A stretch of 5,483 nucleotides of DNA from an uncultured Clostridia bacterium (lineage in GTDB: Bacteria; Bacillota; Clostridia; Oscillospirales; Ruminococcaceae): positions 1 to 5,483 of the forward strand of contig CALBGD010000204.1 in NCBI GenBank assembly GCA_937893735.1, read 5' to 3'. Shown piece by piece: positions 1 to 4,992 of the stretch; the first letter of the stretch is position 1; every line of letters starts with the position of its first letter. The notes below the pieces were generated by a model. The model was not told the origin of the DNA and made no database searches. It saw only the letters and a list, made by a program, of their open reading frames with translations. A program made the position numbers and the translations under genes.

Positions 1-23
1 TATCCCTGCGTGGCTTGTAGGGT

Positions 24-35
24 TTTACCGGTAAA
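24..35. promoter_or_regulatory. 12-bp perfect palindrome upstream of the first gene
   Basis: The sequence TTTACCGGTAAA is a perfect two-fold palindrome ending 11 bases before the Shine-Dalgarno sequence of the first gene. Its position would suit an operator for the TSCPD-metF operon. No convincing -35/-10 pair can be placed in the 59 bases available: the TTGTAG at 15-20 and the TATTAT at 38-43 are weak, and a start from them would fall on the ribosome site. The real promoter may lie left of the window. The palindrome is seen directly; a regulatory role is only a guess. Confidence 0.25.
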
Positions 36-59
36 TATATTATAACAGGAGGTACAAAT

Positions 60-311
60 ATGACTTTTGAATATATCCCCCGCGGCGTATGCTCCCGCAA
101 GATGGTTTTTGAGATCGAGGACGGAGTGATAAAGTCGCTTGAAGTTATCGGCGGCTGCAACGGAAATCTAAAGGGAATCTCCTCCCTTGTAAACGGAATG
201 AAGGCGGAGGACGTCATCGCCCGCCTTGAGGGCATCACCTGCGGAAGCAAGCCTACATCATGTCCTGCGCAGATTGCGGAGGCTCTTAAAAAGTATCTTT
301 CTGAAAACTAA
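60..311 (+). CDS. TIGR03905-type TSCPD domain protein
   Basis: This is an 83-residue protein of the small clostridial TSCPD family (TIGR03905 type), whose function is not established. The same domain occurs at the C-terminus of adenosylcobalamin-dependent ribonucleotide reductases. Family signatures are plain: a GVCSR block near residues 9-13, GGCNGNLKGI at 31-40, and GITCGSKPTSCPAQIAEAL at 58-76. The four cysteines (11, 33, 61, 68) sit inside these conserved blocks and could bind a metal, which is inference. The whole family length is present. The start is supported by AGGAGGT at 47-53, six bases before ATG. metF begins 13 bases after the stop, with its ribosome site overlapping the stop codon, so the two genes are almost certainly cotranscribed. 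Confidence 0.9.
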   Translation: MTFEYIPRGVCSRKMVFEIEDGVIKSLEVIGGCNGNLKGISSLVNGMKAEDVIARLEGITCGSKPTSCPAQIAEALKKYLSEN

Positions 312-324
312 AGGAACCTGCTAA

Positions 325-1197
325 ATGAAAATACCTGAACTCTTTAAACAGGGCAGAACCGTGTTCTCCTTTGAGGTTTTCCCTCCAAAAAAGGACAACG
401 ACGTTTCTGTCATCTACGACACACTTGACCAGCTCGGTGACCTCCACCCGGATTTCATCAGCGTGACCTACGGAGCAGGCGGCAGCGCCGCCGGAGCTTC
501 CACCACCGACCTTGTATGCCGCATAAAAGAACACTGCCACACAGAGTCCATCGCGCACCTCACCTGCGTGAACTCCACCCACGCGGATATCGACGAGAAA
601 ATCCGTGAATTCAAGGAACGCGGCATTGAAAACGTGCTCGCGCTCCGCGGGGACATCAATCCGAATATCCCGCCGAAGCACGAATTCCTCCACGCAAGCG
701 ACCTCATAGAATACATGAAACCGCGCTCCGACCTGTCCTTCTCGGGCGGCTGTTATCCTGAGGTACACCCTGAGGCAGCAAGCGCTGTCGATGATATCAT
801 CAACCTGAAAAAGAAAGTGGACGCCGGCGCTTCTCATCTGATATCACAGCTTTTCTTTGATAACAGCTCTTTTATAAGCTTTCTGGAAAAGGCGCGTATC
901 GCCGGGATAAACGTCCCTATTGAAGCAGGTATCATGCCGTGCGTGAATGCAAAGCAGATCCAGAGAATGGTAACGATGTGCGGAGCCAGCCTCCCGCTGA
1001 AGTTCACCAAGATGATAAACCGCTACGGAGACAATCCTGAAGCAATGCGCGACGCCGGAATAGCGTATGCAGTCGATCAGATAATCGACCTTGTTGCTCA
1101 GGGAGTCGATGGTATACATCTCTACACAATGAACAATCCTTATATCGCAAGAAAAATCAGTGAAAGCATAGAAAAGGTGATACGCTGTGACAACTGA
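325..1197 (+). CDS. metF: methylenetetrahydrofolate reductase
   Basis: This cytosolic TIM-barrel flavoenzyme reduces 5,10-methylene-tetrahydrofolate to 5-methyl-tetrahydrofolate, the methyl donor for methionine synthesis. At 290 residues it has the normal length of a bacterial MetF without a regulatory domain. Family blocks are intact: FSFEVFPPKK (14-23), whose Glu17 matches the proposed general acid Glu28 of the E. coli enzyme; FISVTYGAGGS (44-54); NVLALRGDINP (103-113), whose Asp110 matches Asp120 near the flavin; YPEVHPEA (144-151); and QLFFDN (175-180), whose Gln175 matches the folate-binding Gln183. GIMP (202-205) and GIHLYTMN (263-270) are the late-barrel motifs. AAAGGA at 310-315, nine bases before ATG, is the ribosome site. 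The next gene overlaps its end by 11 bases. No MetV-like partner is seen nearby. Confidence 0.96.
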   Translation: MKIPELFKQGRTVFSFEVFPPKKDNDVSVIYDTLDQLGDLHPDFISVTYGAGGSAAGASTTDLVCRIKEHCHTESIAHLTCVNSTHADIDEKIREFKERGIENVLALRGDINPNIPPKHEFLHASDLIEYMKPRSDLSFSGGCYPEVHPEAASAVDDIINLKKKVDAGASHLISQLFFDNSSFISFLEKARIAGINVPIEAGIMPCVNAKQIQRMVTMCGASLPLKFTKMINRYGDNPEAMRDAGIAYAVDQIIDLVAQGVDGIHLYTMNNPYIARKISESIEKVIRCDN

Positions 1198-1855
1198 AAT
1201 AACCCGTATAAACAGAACTGAGGCACTGCGCTACATGGGCTATACCGAGGAGCCTGACGCCAGGATCAGCGCTGTTATAGACGAGTGTGAGCAGGAACTT
1301 CTGAAGGAGGCGCGTCCGCAATTCGTCTGGAGAGTATTCAATATTCTGCGCAACGAACATGAACTTTACCTCTCAGACTGCGATTTTGCGCTTGAGGGAA
1401 AAGACATCGCAGAGCACCTGCGCGGCTGCGACAAGGCGGCTGTTGTATGCTCGACGCTTTCCTCAGACGCTGACAGATACCTGAAAAAGCTCGATGTTTC
1501 CGACTCGATGAAAGCTTTGATTTCTGACGCGCTCGCTAATGCGCTCATTGAACAGGTAAACGAAAATGCCCGTCAGGATATCCTCGCGAATATGCCCGGA
1601 TACTCCACTACATGGTGCTACGGCGCTGGCTATGGAGATTTTCCGCTCGACTGCGCACCTATGCTAATTGCTTCAGTTGACGCAGTAAGAAAGATTGGCG
1701 TATGCTGCACCGCTACCAAGATGCTCACCCCACGCAAGACCATAATAGGCGTGATAGGTCTTTACCGCGGGGATCTTGAAAAGAAGCGCAAAAGCTGCGA
1801 GGACTGCAGCGCAAAGGACACCTGCAAATTCCGTGCTTATGGTACACGCTGCTAA
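1187..1855 (+). CDS. methionine synthase reactivation-domain protein (Met_synt_B12 type)
   Basis: This 222-residue protein resembles the C-terminal activation domain of cobalamin-dependent methionine synthase, which uses S-adenosylmethionine to remethylate inactive cob(II)alamin. Clostridia and Thermotoga often carry it as a separate gene. Recognised blocks are INRTEALRYMGY (8-19), the AdoMet-loop equivalent GYGDFPL (148-154), KIGVCCTATKMLTPRKTIIG (169-188) in place of the usual IG..LT.S.MM.P.KS, and a C-terminal CxxC-x5-C-x8-C cluster (204, 207, 213, 222) that may bind metal. The Arg of the canonical RxxxGY AdoMet motif appears to be Cys144. The start is GTG at 1187, inside the end of metF in another frame, with AAGGTGA at 1174-1180 six bases upstream. 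Translational coupling to metF is likely. No catalytic metH lies beside it. Confidence 0.85.
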   Translation: MTTEITRINRTEALRYMGYTEEPDARISAVIDECEQELLKEARPQFVWRVFNILRNEHELYLSDCDFALEGKDIAEHLRGCDKAAVVCSTLSSDADRYLKKLDVSDSMKALISDALANALIEQVNENARQDILANMPGYSTTWCYGAGYGDFPLDCAPMLIASVDAVRKIGVCCTATKMLTPRKTIIGVIGLYRGDLEKKRKSCEDCSAKDTCKFRAYGTRC

Positions 1856-1880
1856 CAAGCCAAAACTAACATATAGTAAA

Positions 1881-1910
1881 AGCGCCGACATTTGTTATTG
1901 TGTCGGCGCT
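1881..1910 (+). terminator. intrinsic terminator of the metF operon
   Basis: A perfect 10-bp GC-rich stem, AGCGCCGACA pairing with TGTCGGCGCT, encloses a 10-base loop and is followed by a T-rich stretch to about 1927. It lies 25 bases after the stop of the reactivation gene. It should end the operon transcript and insulate the regulator gene that starts its own transcription 60-70 bases further on. Confidence 0.9.
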
Positions 1911-1942
1911 AATATTTTGTTTAATTTATTGGAATAAACCTA

Positions 1943-1971
1943 TTGACAAATACTAGCAGCAATGATATAAT
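1943..1971 (+). promoter_or_regulatory. consensus sigma-A promoter of the TetR-type gene
   Basis: TTGACA (1943-1948) and TATAAT (1966-1971) both match the housekeeping consensus exactly, with an ideal 17-base spacer. TGA just before the -10 gives the TGn extended -10 element. The 30 bases upstream are strongly A/T rich, like an UP element. Transcription would start near 1978 and leave a leader of about 105 nt before the regulator ATG. Either sigma factor encoded in this window is predicted to read it, since both keep the consensus recognition helices. Confidence 0.9.
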
Positions 1972-2009
1972 GTATTGTATTCAAAAAAACACACTTTGTT
2001 TTAGAACAG

Positions 2010-2047
2010 TTCAGGCATTCTGAAATGCCGCAATATTCTGTAATGGC
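2010..2047. promoter_or_regulatory. inverted and direct repeats in the leader of the TetR-type gene
   Basis: Three overlapping symmetries fall in the leader about 32 to 70 bases after the expected start of transcription. TTCAG-GCATT-CTGAA (2010-2024) is an inverted repeat of DNA-operator type. GGCATT-CTGA-AATGCC (2014-2029) is a possible short RNA hairpin. The 13-base unit at 2017-2029 recurs at 2035-2047 with 11 of 13 identities, 18 bases apart, close to two helical turns. TetR-family proteins often repress their own genes from such sites, so an autoregulatory operator is plausible, though unproven. Confidence 0.35.
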
Positions 2048-2082
2048 TAAAATCAGCTTACTGACAATACGAGGAGGCCTGT

Positions 2083-2736
2083 ATGCCGCCAAAACCCAAA
2101 TTTACAAAAGAAGAGATCATTGCTTCCGCTGTGGAGCTCGTCAGCAAAGAAGGCATCGAGCATCTAACTACCCGGAATCTGGGAGAATGGATGGGAAGCT
2201 CCGCGCGTCCTATTTTCACTGTTTTCAACAGCATGGACGAGGTAGTGAGCGAAGTACGCGCCGCTGCAATGGAACGCTTCAACAACTATATCCGCGAAAT
2301 CGTGAACTTCACTCCTGCTTTCAAGGAAGCGGGAATCCGAATGGTTCGATTCGCAATACGCGAACCGAAACTGTTCCAGCTTATTTTTATGACGGAAACC
2401 AATCCGAATGAAAATCCCGGTTCATTTTTCGGCAACCTTGGCGATTATGAGCCGCTGTGTATCGAAGTCATTCAGCGCGACTATGATCTGACGCAGGAGC
2501 AGTCAACCGTGCTCTTCCAGCATATGTGGACCTACACCTATGGAATAAGCGCTCTCTGCGCAACACATATGTGTATGTTCCCGGAAAACGAAATTGCAAG
2601 CCGAATAGGTACGGAGTTCCTTGCGATAACCTCGCTTATCAAATCCGGCAATATGTACATCACTACCCCGGCGCCTGTTCCTGGAACTAACCGCGATAAC
2701 CTCAAAACTAACGAGATACTCGCAGGACTTAAATAA
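2083..2736 (+). CDS. TetR/AcrR-family transcriptional regulator
   Basis: This 217-residue DNA-binding regulator has the usual TetR-family size and layout. Residues 7-55 form the N-terminal three-helix domain: FTKEEIIASAVELVSKEGIE followed by LTTRNLGEWMGSSARPIFTVF (29-48). The usual YxYF after the recognition helix is here FTVF. Residues 56-190 are the helical ligand and dimer domain, with a Trp/His/Cys/Met-rich stretch around 147-165 (HMWTYTY, then CATHMCM) that probably lines the pocket. The last 25 residues look disordered. GAGGAGG at 2071-2077, five bases before ATG, fixes the start. An in-frame-looking start at 2025 belongs to another frame. The gene stands alone between two terminators, so no neighbour reveals its ligand or target. 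The strong promoter and leader repeats suggest self-repression. Confidence 0.88.
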   Translation: MPPKPKFTKEEIIASAVELVSKEGIEHLTTRNLGEWMGSSARPIFTVFNSMDEVVSEVRAAAMERFNNYIREIVNFTPAFKEAGIRMVRFAIREPKLFQLIFMTETNPNENPGSFFGNLGDYEPLCIEVIQRDYDLTQEQSTVLFQHMWTYTYGISALCATHMCMFPENEIASRIGTEFLAITSLIKSGNMYITTPAPVPGTNRDNLKTNEILAGLK

Positions 2737-2742
2737 TGACAA

Positions 2743-2766
2743 ATCCCCGGACATTTGCCCGGGGAT
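2743..2766. terminator. bidirectional terminator between convergent genes
   Basis: ATCCCCGG and CCGGGGAT form a perfect 8-bp stem around an 8-base loop. The stem sits in the 36 bases between the stop of the TetR-type gene (+) and the stop of the downstream sigma gene (-). To the right the + strand continues AATCTTTTATT; to the left the - strand continues TTTGTCATTATTT. Both are T rich, so the hairpin can end transcripts arriving from either side. Confidence 0.8.
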
Positions 2767-2772
2767 AATCTT

Positions 2773-3846
2773 TTATTCAAGGAACATACGGAGATTCTTG
2801 CTTCGTGACTGCTGACGTAGCTTTCTGAGCGCCTTTGCCTCTATCTGGCGGATACGCTCGCGGGTAACATTGAACTGTTTTCCGACCTCTTCAAGGGTGT
2901 GAGCGCGGTCACTGCCTACTCCGTAGCGGAACTTCAGCACGTCGCGCTCTCTTTCAGGGAGTGTGTCGAGCGCCTTGTTCAGCTCGTCCTTGAATACGGA
3001 CTGCATTGCACTGTCGATAGGCGCGGGAGCGTCCTCGTCCGGGATAAAATCCCCGAGGTAGCTGTCCTCTTCTTCTCCGACCGGAGCCTCCAGAGAAACC
3101 GGATCCTGAGCTATACGGATAACTTCCCGCACGCGCTCTGGCGTCATATTGAGCTCCTGAGCGACCTCCTCAATGGTCGGCTCATGCCCGTTCTTGTGCA
3201 GAAGCTGATTCTGCGCTTTCTTGACCTTGGTGATGGTCTCCACCATATGCACCGGGATACGGATAGTTCTTGCCTGATCCGCTATGGCGCGGGATATGGA
3301 CTGTCTTATCCACCATGTTGCGTATGTCGAGAACTTGTATCCCTTGGTATGGTCGAATTTCTCGACCGCCTTTATCAGACCGATGTAGCCCTCCTGAATA
3401 AGGTCAAGGAACGGCATTCCCCTGCCCACAAAGTGCTTGGCAATGCTCACCACAAGCCTGAGATTGGCTTCGATAAGGCGGTTGCGCGCCTCCTGGTCGC
3501 CGGCGTTTATCCTCTCGGCAAGCTGTATTTCCTCCTCTGTGGTCAGAAGCGGTATCTTTCCTATTTCTTTGAGGTGTATTTTTACCGGGTCGTCAGCGGC
3601 TATACCCTCTGCGGAGTAATCGCTGTCGTCGTCTCCGGTGGACATATCCAGCGCTGTGTCAAGGTCTCCGGGGGCTATATCGTCAACTATCTCTATATTA
3701 TTGCTTTCAAGGTCGTCATACAGCTTGTTGATCTGGTCGGCGTCAATGTCCATTTCCTCAATGGCGTCGGTTATCTCCTTCGTTGTAAGGCGGCCATTCT
3801 GTTTTCCGTGATTGAGAAGCTCTCCTATCACTTTTTCGTTGCTCAT
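2773..3846 (-). CDS. rpoD: second primary-type RNA polymerase sigma-70 factor (downstream tandem copy)
   Basis: This complete 357-residue sigma-70 factor is paralogous to its upstream neighbour. Hand alignment gives 99/119 identities over regions 1.2-2.4 and 97/147 after that. Region 1.1 is present (5-55, [17 protein letters not shown]), which argues for a primary rather than a stress-type factor. Next come region 1.2 (86-96), 2.1-2.2 (FLDLIQEG, 146-153), 2.3-2.4 ([20 protein letters not shown], 172-191), region 3, the 3.2 finger ([20 protein letters not shown], 257-276) and the region 4.2 helix [14 protein letters not shown] (327-340). Departures from consensus: Tyr154 replaces Asn of QEGN, His91 replaces a conserved Tyr of region 1.2, Ser185 replaces the Thr equivalent to E. 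coli T440, and QQSRS replaces HPSRS near the C-terminus. The -35 helix is unchanged. No terminator separates it from the upstream copy. Confidence 0.95.
   Translation of the reverse strand: MSNEKVIGELLNHGKQNGRLTTKEITDAIEEMDIDADQINKLYDDLESNNIEIVDDIAPGDLDTALDMSTGDDDSDYSAEGIAADDPVKIHLKEIGKIPLLTTEEEIQLAERINAGDQEARNRLIEANLRLVVSIAKHFVGRGMPFLDLIQEGYIGLIKAVEKFDHTKGYKFSTYATWWIRQSISRAIADQARTIRIPVHMVETITKVKKAQNQLLHKNGHEPTIEEVAQELNMTPERVREVIRIAQDPVSLEAPVGEEEDSYLGDFIPDEDAPAPIDSAMQSVFKDELNKALDTLPERERDVLKFRYGVGSDRAHTLEEVGKQFNVTRERIRQIEAKALRKLRQQSRSKNLRMFLE
3224..3350. repeat. near-identical paralogous segment, copy in downstream sigma gene
   Basis: This segment, coding for the end of region 2.2 through region 2.4 and the start of region 3, recurs 1128 bases to the right at 4352-4478. 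Over 3241-3350 the two copies share 97 of 110 bases by direct reading. A 27-base block (3295-3321) and a 20-base block (3251-3270) are fully identical. It is a coding direct repeat from gene duplication, not a mobile element. Confidence 0.85.
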
Positions 3847-3852
3847 TCTGTT

Positions 3853-3863
3853 TCCTTTCCTCC
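3853..3863 (-). promoter_or_regulatory. double Shine-Dalgarno before the downstream sigma gene
   Basis: Read on the minus strand, GGAGG (3863-3859) lies 12 bases and AAAGGA (3858-3853) six bases before the ATG at 3846. The nearer copy has the better spacing. The 54 bases between the two sigma genes otherwise hold no convincing terminator and no convincing promoter; TATCAT just after the upstream stop lacks a matching -35. The second sigma is therefore probably translated from the dnaG-rpoD transcript. Confidence 0.6.
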
Positions 3864-3900
3864 GGTGAACACGAGGGTTCTGGTTGCCTTATGTATGATA

Positions 3901-4992
3901 TCACTCAAGGAAGTCCTTAAGCTTCTTGCTGCGTGTGGGGTGGCGGAGCTTACGGAGCGCCTTGGTCTCTATCTGACGGATTCTCTCACGCGTTACCTGA
4001 AATTCCTGACCAACCTCTTCAAGCGTTCTCTGTCTGCCGTCGATAAGTCCGTATCTCAGGATAATTACGCGCTTCTCGCGGTCTGTGAGAGTGTCCAGCA
4101 CGTCGCTGAGAGTCTGCTTCAGTACGCTGTTGCAAGCCTCGTCCGCGGGAGCCGGTGCGTCCTCGTCAGGAATAAAGTCGCCGAGGTGGCTGTCCTCCTC
4201 CTCGCCGATAGGCGTTTCGAGAGAAACAGGGTCCTGTGCGATGCGGATTATCTCGCGCACCTTGTCCAGCGGCATATTGAGCTTCTCTGCGATCTCGTCC
4301 TCGGTGGGCTCATAGCCGTTCTCATGAAGGAGCTGGCTCTGCATCTTCTTTACCTTGGTGATGGTCTCGACCATGTGAACCGGGATACGGATAGTTCTCG
4401 CCTGATCGGCTATCGCACGGGTTATGGACTGTCTTATCCACCATGTTGCATAGGTGGAGAACTTGAATCCCTTGGTGTAGTCGAACTTGTCTACTGCCTT
4501 GATAAGTCCGAGGTTGCCCTCCTGAATAAGGTCAAGGAACTGCATTCCGCGGCGGACGTACTTCTTCGCGATACTAACAACAAGACGGAGGTTTGCTTCG
4601 CTCAGGCGCTTCTTTGCGGCGGCGTCGCCGTTTGCCATGCGCTCTGCGAGCTTTATCTCCTCCTCTGTGGTGAGCAGCGGGATACGTCCTATCTCCTTGA
4701 GGTACAGCTTTACGGAGTCGTCAGCCAGCATTCCGTCAGTGTCGTAGCTTTCGTCTGCGTTCTCTGTTTCCGCGAGGTCGATGAGGTTCTCAATATCGAG
4801 GTCAGCCGTATAGTCGTCAACGATGCGGATATTGAGGCTCTCAAGCTCCTCGTAAAGACCGTTTATCTGCTCAGCGTCAAAGTTCAGTTCCTCGAGGACG
4901 TCTGTTATCTCCTTTGTGGTAAGACAGCCCTTCTGCTTTCCCTGTGCAAGCAGCTCGTGAAGGGTTGCTATGCTTCCGTTGTTCTCTGTCAT
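3901..4992 (-). CDS. rpoD: RNA polymerase primary sigma factor RpoD/SigA
   Basis: This 363-residue housekeeping sigma factor directs RNA polymerase to -35/-10 promoters. Region 1.1 is at 11-59 ([19 protein letters not shown]), then a short acidic spacer in place of the long E. coli non-conserved region, as is usual in Firmicutes. Region 1.2 ([12 protein letters not shown], 91-102), core-binding FLDLIQEGN (152-160), melting and -10 recognition [20 protein letters not shown] (178-197, with Trp184, Trp185, Gln188, Thr191), finger [20 protein letters not shown] (263-282), and -35 helix [10 protein letters not shown] (333-342) all match a canonical primary sigma. The [13 protein letters not shown] tail is typical too. 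It follows dnaG as in most Firmicutes. Its ATG shares a base with the dnaG stop (UGAUG), and AAAGGAG at 5010-5004 lies inside dnaG. This is the more orthodox of the two copies, despite oddities such as YVRRGM for YVGRGM. Confidence 0.97.
   Translation of the reverse strand: MTENNGSIATLHELLAQGKQKGCLTTKEITDVLEELNFDAEQINGLYEELESLNIRIVDDYTADLDIENLIDLAETENADESYDTDGMLADDSVKLYLKEIGRIPLLTTEEEIKLAERMANGDAAAKKRLSEANLRLVVSIAKKYVRRGMQFLDLIQEGNLGLIKAVDKFDYTKGFKFSTYATWWIRQSITRAIADQARTIRIPVHMVETITKVKKMQSQLLHENGYEPTEDEIAEKLNMPLDKVREIIRIAQDPVSLETPIGEEEDSHLGDFIPDEDAPAPADEACNSVLKQTLSDVLDTLTDREKRVIILRYGLIDGRQRTLEEVGQEFQVTRERIRQIETKALRKLRHPTRSKKLKDFLE
4352..4478. repeat. near-identical paralogous segment, copy in upstream sigma gene
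   Basis: This is the partner of the segment at 3224-3350, in the same orientation. Recombination between the two would delete one 1128-base unit and leave a single hybrid rpoD in frame, since the offset is a multiple of three. Confidence 0.85.

Noticed and set aside
286..837. A 183-codon minus-strand frame opposite metF
   Set aside because: It is a shadow of metF, with no ribosome site and no recognisable protein pattern.
1972..2070. GTATTGT (1972-1978) and ACAATAC (2064-2070) as a long-range pairing that could hide the ribosome site
   Set aside because: Seven bases can match by chance over 100 bases, and the left arm lies mostly at or before the expected transcription start, so it would hardly be in the RNA.
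2025..2411. A + strand frame starting in the leader of the TetR-type gene
   Set aside because: It overlaps the well-supported TetR-type gene in another frame, has no ribosome site, and its Arg/Gln/Ser-rich product looks like frame-shifted coding sequence.
3847..3900. A separate promoter for the downstream sigma gene (TATCAT at 3900-3895)
   Set aside because: No acceptable -35 lies 16-18 bases upstream within the end of the first sigma gene, so cotranscription is simpler.
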